Assembly: GCA_016764835.1 (NCBI GenBank)
Contig: JAESRD010000284.1
Coordinates: forward strand, 1-35,308
Source: Paracoccaceae bacterium
Lineage (GTDB): Bacteria > Pseudomonadota > Alphaproteobacteria > Rhodobacterales > Rhodobacteraceae
DNA: 35,308 nt
Direction of reading: 5' to 3'
Below, piece after piece: positions 16,171-23,627 of this stretch. The notes under the pieces were generated by a model that saw only the letters and a program-made list of their open reading frames with translations, did no database searches and had not been told where the DNA came from. The position numbers and the translations under genes are program-made. Each line of letters starts with the position of its first letter. Positions within the stretch are counted from its first letter, which is position 1.

Positions 16171-17569
16171 TCTGCTGCACCATTTTGCCGCTTCCGTGCG
16201 CCGCCACCCAGACCGTGTGGCGATAATCGACGGCCAATCACGCGAGACCAGTTTTGCCGCGCTGCAAAACCGTGCCGCCGGGCTGGCCGCGGCATGGCGA
16301 GACAAGGGCATTGGGCCGGGTGACCGGGTGCTGATGGCCATGCCGGTTGACGCCGATCTTTACGCCAGCCTTGCCGCCCTGTGGCAGTTGGGCGCAACCG
16401 CCGTGTTGCCAGAGCCGGCCATGGGCCTCGCCGGGTTGCGCCACGCCGCCCGCGCCACCAAGCCTGTGGCGTTTTGCGCATCGGGTTATTACCGGGCGCT
16501 CAAATATCTGCTGCCAGAGTTGTGGTCAGTTAAGCTGCTGAGCTTTAGCCAGAGCGCTGCGGATTTTGTGGGTTACGACCCCAAAGACACCGACATAGCC
16601 CTGATCTCCTTCACCTCTGGCACCACAGGCAAGCCCAAGGCGATTGCCCGCAGTCACGGGTTCTTGATGGCCCAGCATGATGCGATTGCCCCGCTTTTGC
16701 ACAGCGATAGCCCGGAGCGCGATCTGGTGGCGTTTCCGGTGTTCACCTTGATTAACATCGCGAGCGGCCAGACATCAATCTTACCAAACTGGAAGATGAG
16801 TAGGCTTGACCAGCTTGATCCTGCGCAGCTAACCGATTGGCTTACAAAGCAAAAAGCCAGCCGCGCGCTGCTGCCGCCCTCGCTTTGCGATAAGCTGGCC
16901 AAAGGCCAAAGCCCCAAAGATCTGCACACAGTGTTCACCGGCGGCGGCCCGGTTTTCCCCGATGTGGTCGCGGCGCTGACCATGCGGGTGATCAGCGTAT
17001 ATGGCTCAACCGAGGCCGAGCCGATTGCGCATCTGGGCGCCGAAGACGTGACGGCAGAGGACAAAGCCAAGATGCAGGCGGGTGGCGGCCTGCTTGTCGG
17101 CCATCCTGTGGCCCAGATTAATGTGCGCATCATCGGCGAAGAAATTCAGGTTGCCGGGGCGCATGTGAATGCGGGCTATCTTGACCCCAAGCATGACGCC
17201 GAGAACAAAGTGGCTGATGGTGGCGTGATTTGGCACCGCACCGGTGATGCGGGCTGTTTTGATGACCAAGGGCGGCTGTGGCTGTGGGGCCGGATTGGCA
17301 CTGACATTGCCACGCCAAACGGGCAGCTGTTCCCCTTTGCCATCGAAGCCGCCGCGCGCGGCTGGGCCGGGGTGGAACATAGCGCGCTGATCGCCCTCAA
17401 CGATCAGCCGGTCTTGGTGGTACAGGGCGACAGCGTGCACCGGGCCGAATGGGCCGCGGCGGCGCAGAGATTTGGCGTCGGGCAGGTGCGGCCCATCGCC
17501 AAAATCCCGATGGATGCGCGACATGGCTCAAAGATTGACCGGGCAAAGCTGCTTAAATTGTTAGGCTAG
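16163..17569 (+). CDS. AMP-forming acyl-CoA synthetase/ligase (ANL superfamily)
   Basis: The 468-residue adenylate-forming enzyme activates a carboxylic acid as acyl-AMP, usually onward to acyl-CoA. Core motifs are visible: SFTSGTTGKPKAIARSHG (A3, near residue 150), FTGGGPVFPD near 257, VYGSTEAEP (A5), WHRTGDAGCFDDQGRLWLWG (A7-A8, with shortened Arg/Gly hinge WGRIG), and a terminal SKIDRAKLL with the A10 lysine. The GGGPVFP segment and compact length recall OleC-type or fatty-acid AMP ligases more than standard long-chain acyl-CoA synthetases. The start is ATG 16163, overlapping the GNAT stop by 8 bases. It is the last gene of the seven-gene run and could supply the acyl-CoA that the HMGR-like enzyme reduces or that the GNAT transfers. 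Substrate unknown. Confidence 0.82.
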   Translation: MANLLHHFAASVRRHPDRVAIIDGQSRETSFAALQNRAAGLAAAWRDKGIGPGDRVLMAMPVDADLYASLAALWQLGATAVLPEPAMGLAGLRHAARATKPVAFCASGYYRALKYLLPELWSVKLLSFSQSAADFVGYDPKDTDIALISFTSGTTGKPKAIARSHGFLMAQHDAIAPLLHSDSPERDLVAFPVFTLINIASGQTSILPNWKMSRLDQLDPAQLTDWLTKQKASRALLPPSLCDKLAKGQSPKDLHTVFTGGGPVFPDVVAALTMRVISVYGSTEAEPIAHLGAEDVTAEDKAKMQAGGGLLVGHPVAQINVRIIGEEIQVAGAHVNAGYLDPKHDAENKVADGGVIWHRTGDAGCFDDQGRLWLWGRIGTDIATPNGQLFPFAIEAAARGWAGVEHSALIALNDQPVLVVQGDSVHRAEWAAAAQRFGVGQVRPIAKIPMDARHGSKIDRAKLLKLLG

Positions 17570-18546
17570 GGGGCGGCCAAAATTTCGCGGATCAGTGTGG
17601 CGGTTTCAGGCGCATTGACGATATCAAGATGGCCTACATTTTCGACAATGTGGTAGCTGCCGACCTCTGACACTGAGCTGAGCAATGGCGTGTAGCTTTC
17701 GGCCAAAAATGCTTCGTCATCGCGCCCGACTATCAGCAGAAACGGCGGTAACATGGCGATATCAGCCAAGAAATCGTCGCGCGGGGCGTAGCTGGTGTTG
17801 AGCCGGTAAGTGTAGGCGGTTGTCGCCGTGGCCCCGAGCGGGCCGTTGAGCACTTCTTGCGGCATGGCCAGTTGGATTACATCCAGATGGTTCAACGCAG
17901 TGATGGCGACCATATTGAGCATGCTTAAGCCAATCAGCCGCCGCGTCAACGGCCGGGTCCAACCGCCCGCATTGGGCCGCATGTTCGGCGCGTTATAATG
18001 AAGGTAGGGGGCGATCAAAACCGCTTGGTTTATGCGGTCGCCATAAGCCCCGCCCGCCATGCGCACAACGAGCCCACCACCAGAGGAATGTCCGGCAACA
18101 ACAATGGTTTGACCGTCTTGGCGCAGCGCATCAATCAGGTCAGCAATATCCTCTTCATATTGGCCAATATGGTCAATATCACCGCGTCGCTGGGGGGCTA
18201 TTCCGTGGCCGCGTAGGTCTGGCACGACGACAAAAGCTGCGTCTGAGAGCGCGATTGCAAGGGTGTCAAACTGCATGCCGTGCCAGCCAGAGCCATGAAT
18301 TAAGACCAGCATGTTCTGTTGATCTGGCGCGCCATATTGGCGGACAGGCAGCTGAGAGCCGTCGCGCATTTGCACCTGTATCGGTGCCCGCACTGGGGCG
18401 CCGTCGGCGGCCAATATGTTGGTGAAATCAAGGCCACCTTGCTGGTTGGTCACCGTCTGCGGCCATTGCGACAGGATCAGACCGCCAGCAATCAGCAGGT
18501 AAATAAGGGGCGTCAGAATGATCCCACGCAGAACTTTAGACAGCAT
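17566..18546 (-). CDS. Membrane-anchored alpha/beta hydrolase (lipase/esterase-like)
   Basis: The 326-residue hydrolase begins with an N-terminal hydrophobic anchor (about residues 9-26), likely leaving the catalytic domain outside the cytoplasm. Catalytic features are the oxyanion HGSGWHG near 84, the lid-side DLRGHG near 110, nucleophile Ser154 in AGHSSGGG, an acid candidate in VGRDDEAF, and the terminal histidine in ENVGHLDIV. The pattern is that of monoacylglycerol lipase-like serine hydrolases. Its stop codon overlaps the stop of the acyl ligase by four bases in convergent orientation, with no room for a terminator. It could process the product or substrate of the neighbouring pathway, or be unrelated to it. 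Confidence 0.8.
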   Translation of the reverse strand: MLSKVLRGIILTPLIYLLIAGGLILSQWPQTVTNQQGGLDFTNILAADGAPVRAPIQVQMRDGSQLPVRQYGAPDQQNMLVLIHGSGWHGMQFDTLAIALSDAAFVVVPDLRGHGIAPQRRGDIDHIGQYEEDIADLIDALRQDGQTIVVAGHSSGGGLVVRMAGGAYGDRINQAVLIAPYLHYNAPNMRPNAGGWTRPLTRRLIGLSMLNMVAITALNHLDVIQLAMPQEVLNGPLGATATTAYTYRLNTSYAPRDDFLADIAMLPPFLLIVGRDDEAFLAESYTPLLSSVSEVGSYHIVENVGHLDIVNAPETATLIREILAAP

Positions 18547-18551
18547 TACAT

Positions 18552-18773
18552 TTATTCCAGTTCAAATAGGTCATGGTCTTCCAGTTCAAAAAGGTCGTGG
18601 ACCGAGACTTTAAGCGCGCGGGCCAGTTTGAGCGCCAAAAGTGTCGAGGGGACAAAGACCCGGTTTTCGATTGTGTTGATGGTCTTGCGCGACACGCCAA
18701 CGGCCTCGGCCATTTGCGCCTGCGTCAGCCCCGCAGCCTTGCGGTGCGCGGGCAGATTAGTGCGCAGTTTCAT
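18552..18773 (-). CDS. Small XRE-family transcriptional regulator with duplicated C-terminal tail
   Basis: A compact 73-residue HTH protein: LPAHRKAAGLTQAQMAEAVGVSRKTINTIENR, then TLLALKLARALKVSVHDLFELE. It belongs to the short Cro/CI-like regulators often encoded with a small membrane protein. The C-terminus repeats HDLFELED as HDLFELE, produced by an imperfect 24-bp tandem duplication in the DNA; family members normally end after one copy. Its ATG overlaps the stop of the membrane protein gene as ATGA, so the two are co-translated. It probably binds the twin palindromes upstream of the pair. The hydrolase gene starts 5 bases downstream of its stop and may be read through. Confidence 0.88.
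   Translation of the reverse strand: MKLRTNLPAHRKAAGLTQAQMAEAVGVSRKTINTIENRVFVPSTLLALKLARALKVSVHDLFELEDHDLFELE
18555..18602. repeat. Imperfect 24-bp tandem duplication within the regulator's 3' end
   Basis: Two adjacent 24-base units (18555-18578 and 18579-18602) differ at three or four positions. On the minus strand they code for the repeated LFELED-type tail of the XRE regulator. The duplication stays in frame and moves the stop codon. Confidence 0.8.
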
Positions 18774-19177
18774 CGGCGGCCCTGAAGATCAAACCAGACG
18801 AAGAGCAGCAAATAGGCGGCGCCGGTCAGCGTGTCCATGGCGGCAAAAGCCACGCTCCAGCTGACCCAGCCTTGCATCAGCAACAGGCCAAAGACGGGGT
18901 AGAGCAGCAGGCTCACCCAATAGGCAAAGCGCTGGGCGCGGTGCGTGTCGGCCAGATAGCCTTCATCAACCGCTTGTTCGGTATTGCGCGGCCCGGCGGC
19001 GCGGGCGGCGAGCGTAATAATGATGCCTGAGCAGAGGCCGGCCAGGCCGGGGATCCAAAAGGGCATCGGGTCTGGTCGCCCTAAAAGCAGCGCCATGCAG
19101 GCATAGACGAGACAGATGATACCGGTGCCGCCAAGCACGAATGTGCGGATATTGGCGAGGCTGTCTGATGTGAGCAT
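18770..19177 (-). CDS. Small polytopic membrane protein paired with XRE regulator
   Basis: The protein of about 135 residues has four predicted membrane spans (IRTFVLGGTGIICLVYACMAL, FWIPGLAGLCSGIIITLAAR, FAYWVSLLLYPVFGLLLMQG, and AFAAMDTLTGAAYLLLFVWF). It resembles the DUF2178-like membrane proteins that accompany short XRE regulators; no enzymatic motif is seen. Three in-frame ATGs exist. I prefer 19177 because GAAGG lies five bases before it and because the first operator then falls in the untranslated leader. The longest option starts at 19198, inside that operator. The stop overlaps the regulator's start. The function of such pairs is not established; some act in sporadic switch-like regulation. 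Confidence 0.7.
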   Translation of the reverse strand: MLTSDSLANIRTFVLGGTGIICLVYACMALLLGRPDPMPFWIPGLAGLCSGIIITLAARAAGPRNTEQAVDEGYLADTHRAQRFAYWVSLLLYPVFGLLLMQGWVSWSVAFAAMDTLTGAAYLLLFVWFDLQGRR

Positions 19178-19187
19178 ATTGACCTTC

Positions 19188-19239
19188 ATGTAACTCATGG
19201 GTTACATTTAAGGGTGGCAGAGAGTAACGTCAAGGTTAC
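19188..19239. promoter_or_regulatory. Twin operators, GTAAC-N6-GTTAC, upstream of the XRE/membrane-protein pair
   Basis: Site 1 is ATGTAAC-TCATGG-GTTACAT (19188-19207), a perfect 7-bp inverted repeat. Site 2 is GTAAC-GTCAAG-GTTAC (19224-19239). They share half-site and 6-base spacer, and their centres are 34 bases apart, about three helical turns. They lie directly before the co-transcribed membrane protein and XRE genes, the classic place for autorepression by a dimeric HTH protein. Confidence 0.7.
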
Positions 19240-19382
19240 ATTTGAACCCGCCCAAAATTTCACTACATTCCAGCGCCTGGATAAAACCTAAGATTACCGC
19301 CAAACAGGTTGGAATCCGGCCCATATCCGGCGTTTATCCTCTTGCACTCCCTGCGCATTTTTTATATCCGACTAAAATACTC

Positions 19383-19431
19383 AGCAATTTAACAGCAAAT
19401 TGCTCCGCCACTTAGATCAGCCGCGCTGATC
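19383..19431. promoter_or_regulatory. Two palindromes in the leader of the DUF2271 operon
   Basis: AGCAATTT-N6-AAATTGCT (19383-19404) is a perfect 8-bp inverted repeat, and GATCAGC-CGC-GCTGATC (19415-19431) is a perfect 7-bp one, 40-90 bases before the DUF2271 start. The first looks like a repressor site near a promoter; the second could be a leader hairpin or a second site. The spacer 19240-19474 holds no gene that I can see. Confidence 0.45.
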
Positions 19432-19474
19432 GAGGCAGCCCAAAACTCAAACCTTGATCTTAGGGGCTTCCTAC

Positions 19475-19978
19475 ATGCGCAATCTCACCACATTTTTCTT
19501 GTTCAACAAGGCCAATAAAGCGGTCAAACTGGCGTGCCTTGCGGCGACAATGGCGGCCTCCACCGCTTACGGCGCTGAGACAACAATCCTGGTGCAGTTC
19601 AACGAATATGAAGGCGACGAAGCTTATTTTGCCCTCTATCTGGTTGACCCTGATGGCCGCTATCAGCGCACGCTTTGGGTCTCGGGCGATGAGGAACGCT
19701 GGTATGCCGATATGCCGCGCTGGTGGCGCTATTATTCGCGTAATCCGCAAGAGCTAGACGCCGTAACCGGGGCCAGCACCAAAGCAGGTGACCGGACATT
19801 AGTCCGGGTCGAGATCGACGATGCCATGCTTGATGCAGGCTATTCGATCCGGGTTGAAACCGCCGTCGAAGACCTTGAAAATCACGCGCTCGATATTGAT
19901 CATCCGCTGAGCTCTGAGCAGATGGGCAACCGGATCCCCGGCACCGGTTATGTGCGCTTTCTGCGCTATAAGTGGTAA
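19475..19978 (+). CDS. DUF2271 periplasmic protein with likely FMN-attachment motif
   Basis: The 167-residue exported protein begins with a long signal peptide (basic start, hydrophobic AVKLACLAATMAASTA, cleavage near AYGA-ET at about residue 34). The mature part has the DUF2271 pattern (FALYLVDPDGRYQRTLWVSGDEERWY, PRWWRYYSR). Residues 95-101 read DAVTGAS, which fits the Dxx(S/T)GA(T/S) motif that ApbE modifies with FMN; the flavin would sit on Ser101. An ApbE gene is four genes downstream and a PepSY-reductase fusion follows six bases after the stop, so electrons may pass from that reductase to this flavoprotein. I chose ATG 19475 (GGGG upstream, proper signal peptide) over a TTG at 19454. 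The flavinylation is predicted, not shown. Confidence 0.8.
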   Translation: MRNLTTFFLFNKANKAVKLACLAATMAASTAYGAETTILVQFNEYEGDEAYFALYLVDPDGRYQRTLWVSGDEERWYADMPRWWRYYSRNPQELDAVTGASTKAGDRTLVRVEIDDAMLDAGYSIRVETAVEDLENHALDIDHPLSSEQMGNRIPGTGYVRFLRYKW

Positions 19979-19984
19979 GCGGCC

Positions 19985-22147
19985 ATGTGGCGGCGCGTTC
20001 ATTCATATATTGGTCTCGGCGCGCTGCTTGTTCTTATTGCTGTGGCGCTCAGCGGTGCTGTGCTGGCGACGCGGCCTCTGCTCGAGGCGGCTTCAGCGCC
20101 TGCCGTAAATGCGGGTGAAAGCGTCGCCGCACTGGTCGAGCGCACGCTACTGGCCAACCCTGATATTGAGATCGACCGGATCAAACGACTGCCATCGGGG
20201 CGCTATGAGATGCGCTACGGCAATGGCGGGCGGCTGGTCTCTGGCGCGCTAAACCCGTTGACCGGAGAAATAGCCCCCAGCGCCAGCAAAAGCCCGCTTT
20301 ATAAGTTCATGACAGACCTGCACCGGTCGCTGTTCTTGGGCAAGCTTGGCCGGGCAATCGTCGGCTTTGCCGCACTTGCTATGGGGGTGCTGTCAGTCTC
20401 GGGCCTGTTGCTGGTGATCCGCAAAACCGGCGGTATCAAAGCGCTGTTTGCACCGATCCGCGGCAAGTTTAGCGAGCGCTGGCATACAGTGCTCGGGCGG
20501 CTGGCCTTTGTGCCGCTGATCATCCTGGCAGTAACTGGTTGCTACCTTGTGCTGATTACCTTTGACGTGCTGCCCAGTGGCAGCGAAACCCCGCCGCGCA
20601 TGCCAGAAAGCGCCGAGGAGCTGGCCTATGTGCCGCCGCATGAGCTGGCCGCGCTGAACGATATCGTCCTTGCCGATATGCGCGAAATCACCTTCCCGAT
20701 CCCCGGCGATTGGTTTGATGTTTTTGCCCTAAAAACCAACGCGGGCCACATATTTATCGACCAGTTCACCGGCGCTCTGATCTCGACCGAACCCTATACG
20801 CTGGCTCAAAAAACCATGGAATGGATGTATCTTTTGCATACCGGCGAGGGCGCTGGGCTTTGGGCGTTGGTGCTGTTGCTTGGTGCGCTTATGGTGCCGT
20901 TTTTCTCAATCACCGGTCTGGTGGTCTGGTGGCGGCGTATTCGTGGCGGCATGGGCAAAGTTGCGGGCAATAGCCCGGCGCAGACCGCCGATACGGTTAT
21001 TCTCGTCGGCTCCGAGGGCAACACGACTTGGGGCTTTGCAAAAGAGCTGCACAGCGCGCTGCGTGACAGCGGCAGCAAGGTGCATATCGCTGGGCTTGGC
21101 GGGCTACGCCCGGCCTATCCGGCAGCGCGTGAGATTATCGCGCTGGCCTCGACCTACGGCGATGGTGGCCCACCGCAAAACGCCGCTAGGTTTGAAAAAC
21201 GCATGGCCGGGTTTACACCCGCGTCGGGGCAGGGCTTTAGCGTGCTGGCCTTTGGTGACACTGCGTTTTCTCACTATTGCGCCTTTGGTCAAAAAGTTGA
21301 CGCCGCCTTTGCTGGCAAGAACATGGCCCGCAATATCCCCTATTTTGAGATCGACAAACAATCGTCGCAGAGCTTTGCCGCATGGGGCCAACAGCGCGGG
21401 CTGGCGCTTGATTACACCCCGCCGCGGCCCAAAACCCACAAACTGGTGCTTGAAGCACGGGCTGACTTTGGCGCTGATATTGGCGCGCCAATATCAGTGC
21501 TGCGGTTCCGGCCAGTGCGCAAAATGCGCCATGTCGCCGGTGATCTGATAGCGATATTGCCGCCGAACAGCACGATCCCGCGCTATTATTCGCTGGCCTC
21601 GGCATCGGCCGAAGGTTTCGTTGAAATATGCGTCAGCAACCGGGCAGGCGGGCTGTGCTCTGGCTATCTGTGCGGCTTGCAACAGGGCGACGAGATTGAC
21701 GGCTTCATCGCCTATAACCCCGACTTTAAAATGCCGCGCCGTGATGCGGTGATCATGATTGGCGCAGGCACTGGCATTGCCCCCTTTGCCGGGATGATCC
21801 GGCAAAACCAGCGCGGCAATCCGATTGATCTATTTTGGGGTAATCGTCACCCCAACAGCGACTTTCTCTATGAGAATGAGATCAAAAGCTGGCTTGATGA
21901 TGGGCGGCTCACCGCCTTCCACCCGGCTTTTTCGCGCATAGATCCAAAGAGTTATGTTCAAGATGTGCTGCGCAGATCTGAACAACACCTACGTGACAGG
22001 CTGCGCCACGGCGCAACTGTGATGGTTTGCGGTAGCCAGCAAATGGCCAGCGCCGTTCGTGCCGAGATCGACCTGCTTGCAGGCGATGTTGGTACCTCTC
22101 TCGCCGCGCTGAAACGGGCCCGGCGGTACCGCGAGGATGTGTATTAA
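19985..22147 (+). CDS. PepSY-membrane / flavodoxin / ferredoxin-NADP reductase-like fusion
   Basis: The 720-residue inner-membrane electron carrier begins with a PepSY-associated membrane region (about 1-330). WRRVHSYIGLGALLVLIAVALSG is the first span, LHRSLFLGKLGR the classic PepSY-TM loop, FSERWHTVLGRLAFVPLIILAVTG the third, and WMYLLHTGEGAGLWALVLLLGA the last with its conserved histidines. A flavodoxin domain follows (LVGSEGNTTWGFAKELH near 336, STYGDGGPP near 389). The C-terminal sulfite-reductase-type FAD/NADPH module has RYYSLAS near 532, GGLCSGYL near 553, GAGTGIAPFAGMI near 593 and CGSQQMAS near 681. Electrons would run NADPH to FAD to FMN, then across the membrane, perhaps via heme, to periplasmic flavin. 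Comparable fusions are linked with ferric reduction and iron uptake in other bacteria. It starts 6 bases after the DUF2271 gene. Confidence 0.88.
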   Translation: MWRRVHSYIGLGALLVLIAVALSGAVLATRPLLEAASAPAVNAGESVAALVERTLLANPDIEIDRIKRLPSGRYEMRYGNGGRLVSGALNPLTGEIAPSASKSPLYKFMTDLHRSLFLGKLGRAIVGFAALAMGVLSVSGLLLVIRKTGGIKALFAPIRGKFSERWHTVLGRLAFVPLIILAVTGCYLVLITFDVLPSGSETPPRMPESAEELAYVPPHELAALNDIVLADMREITFPIPGDWFDVFALKTNAGHIFIDQFTGALISTEPYTLAQKTMEWMYLLHTGEGAGLWALVLLLGALMVPFFSITGLVVWWRRIRGGMGKVAGNSPAQTADTVILVGSEGNTTWGFAKELHSALRDSGSKVHIAGLGGLRPAYPAAREIIALASTYGDGGPPQNAARFEKRMAGFTPASGQGFSVLAFGDTAFSHYCAFGQKVDAAFAGKNMARNIPYFEIDKQSSQSFAAWGQQRGLALDYTPPRPKTHKLVLEARADFGADIGAPISVLRFRPVRKMRHVAGDLIAILPPNSTIPRYYSLASASAEGFVEICVSNRAGGLCSGYLCGLQQGDEIDGFIAYNPDFKMPRRDAVIMIGAGTGIAPFAGMIRQNQRGNPIDLFWGNRHPNSDFLYENEIKSWLDDGRLTAFHPAFSRIDPKSYVQDVLRRSEQHLRDRLRHGATVMVCGSQQMASAVRAEIDLLAGDVGTSLAALKRARRYREDVY

Positions 22148-22198
22148 ACCACCCCTCGCACTGGCATTTCGCAAAAACACAACACATGGGAATGAGTT

Positions 22199-23572
22199 AT
22201 GAGAATCCTAAATACATCTATCTTTGGTCTGGCGCTAAGCGGGCTGCTAGCAACATCCGTTTGGGCCGAAAACCCTATGGTCGAGGCTGATTTCTGGGAG
22301 GAAGCCACCCTCGCATCGGTGCAAGAAACCGTGGCCGCTGGTAACGCTGCCAATGATATTACATCAAACGGTTACACCCCGCTGATCCGCGCCCTGCGCG
22401 GCGGTGCCTCGGTTGAAATGGTCGACTATTTGCTGGCCCAAGGCGCAGATATTAACCGGCTGGGTCATGATGGCCGCCCAGCTATCTTTTGGGCCTCACG
22501 TTACGGCAACCTTGAGATGGTCAACCACGTGCTCGATCTGGGCGCAGACCTGACCATCCCTGACGATTCTGGCCGCAACCCGACGCTTTATGCCGCCTTT
22601 GGCCAAAGCGACCCTGCCGTGTTCCAGCGTCTTGTTGATGCCGGTTTGGACATTAACGAAGTCGACGATTCTGGCCGCAACGCGGTTCTGTCAGCTGCCT
22701 ATTACAACCCATCGCTCGACGTGGTGAACCTGCTTGTCGAGATGGGCGGCGACCTGTCGGCCAAGACCACAAACGGCCAAGATGCGTTCATGATCGCCGC
22801 CTCGCGCAACGCATCACTTGAAGTTGTGCAAGCCATGCAGCCGCTCAGCAACGATGTGCATGCGACCACAGATGAGGGCGACGATGCACTGCTTTTGGCC
22901 GCCTACCGCAACGCTTCGCTCGACGTGATCACCTATCTCGAAGAGATGGGTTTTGACGGCGCAGCAACCAATGATGCGGGCCGCAATGCGCTCTCGATCG
23001 CGGTATACCGCAACGAAATTGAGGTCGTGCAGCACTTCCTTGACCAAGGTTTGGACGTGAATGCAGCCGATGCGTCAGGCCGCACACCTTTGGCCCATGC
23101 GATGGAGCGCGGCTCGGTTGAGGTCGTTGAGTTGCTCATTGCTTCTGGCGCTGACGTGAACGCGGCCGATGCAGAGGGCAACACGCCCATCTTGTTTGCT
23201 GCCGCGCGCAGCCGCAGTGGTGTTGATGAGATCGTGGCCGCTTTGGCCGGGGCGGGCGCTGATCTGGCAGTGGTAAATGCCGACGGGCTCACCGGCCTGA
23301 TGTCTGCTGCACGGCTCGACCATTCGCTCGACGTGATCACAACCTTTGTCGACGGTGGCGTGGCCATCAACGCGGTTGACGGTGATCTGCAATCAGCGCT
23401 GATGCGGGCGGCGACCAACACGTCAGACCCGGCCGTGATCGCCTATCTGCTGGAGCATGGCGCTGATGCATCGCTGGCCGATGATTTTGGCGACACAGCT
23501 TATGAGCTGGCTGCTGACAATGAAAAGCTAGCCGGTACAGATGCGGCTGATCTAATCAAAGCTGCAATGTAG
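22199..23572 (+). CDS. Periplasmic ankyrin-repeat protein
   Basis: The 457-residue secreted protein has an N-terminal signal peptide (IFGLALSGLLATSVWA-EN) followed by about twelve ankyrin-type repeats of 33-36 residues running nearly to the C-terminus. Typical units are NGYTPLIRALRGG, DGRPAIFWASRYGN, SGRNAVLSAAYYN, AGRNALSIAVYRN, SGRTPLAHAMERGS and EGNTPILFAAARS, with LLIASGADVNAAD-type connectors. Ankyrin arrays mediate protein contacts, so it may hold together the flavin redox proteins encoded around it. It lies 51 bases after the reductase gene with a GGGAATGAG ribosome site. Its own ligand cannot be read from the sequence. Confidence 0.9.
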   Translation: MRILNTSIFGLALSGLLATSVWAENPMVEADFWEEATLASVQETVAAGNAANDITSNGYTPLIRALRGGASVEMVDYLLAQGADINRLGHDGRPAIFWASRYGNLEMVNHVLDLGADLTIPDDSGRNPTLYAAFGQSDPAVFQRLVDAGLDINEVDDSGRNAVLSAAYYNPSLDVVNLLVEMGGDLSAKTTNGQDAFMIAASRNASLEVVQAMQPLSNDVHATTDEGDDALLLAAYRNASLDVITYLEEMGFDGAATNDAGRNALSIAVYRNEIEVVQHFLDQGLDVNAADASGRTPLAHAMERGSVEVVELLIASGADVNAADAEGNTPILFAAARSRSGVDEIVAALAGAGADLAVVNADGLTGLMSAARLDHSLDVITTFVDGGVAINAVDGDLQSALMRAATNTSDPAVIAYLLEHGADASLADDFGDTAYELAADNEKLAGTDAADLIKAAM

Positions 23573-23581
23573 GCGCTCTGA

Positions 23582-23609
23582 GCGGGCCCGGAAAATTGAC
23601 CGGGCCCGC
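23582..23609. terminator. Perfect 10-bp G+C hairpin between the ankyrin gene and apbE
   Basis: GCGGGCCCGG-AAAATTGA-CCGGGCCCGC forms a 10-bp all-GC stem with an 8-base loop, starting 10 bases after the ankyrin stop. Only a short CTATTT follows, so it is more likely an attenuator or 3'-end protector that lowers apbE expression relative to the redox proteins than a full terminator. Confidence 0.6.
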
Positions 23610-23627
23610 CCTATTTAAGAGATTGAT

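Noticed and set aside
8287..17569. Archaeal-type ether-lipid pathway (HMGR plus UbiA as DGGGP synthase)
   Set aside because: No geranylgeranylglyceryl phosphate synthase, glycerol-1-phosphate dehydrogenase or geranylgeranyl reductase is present, and the other genes do not fit.
16163..18546. OleBC olefin-synthesis pair
   Set aside because: The ligase has some OleC-like features, but OleA and OleD are missing and the hydrolase is a membrane-anchored lipase type on the opposite strand.
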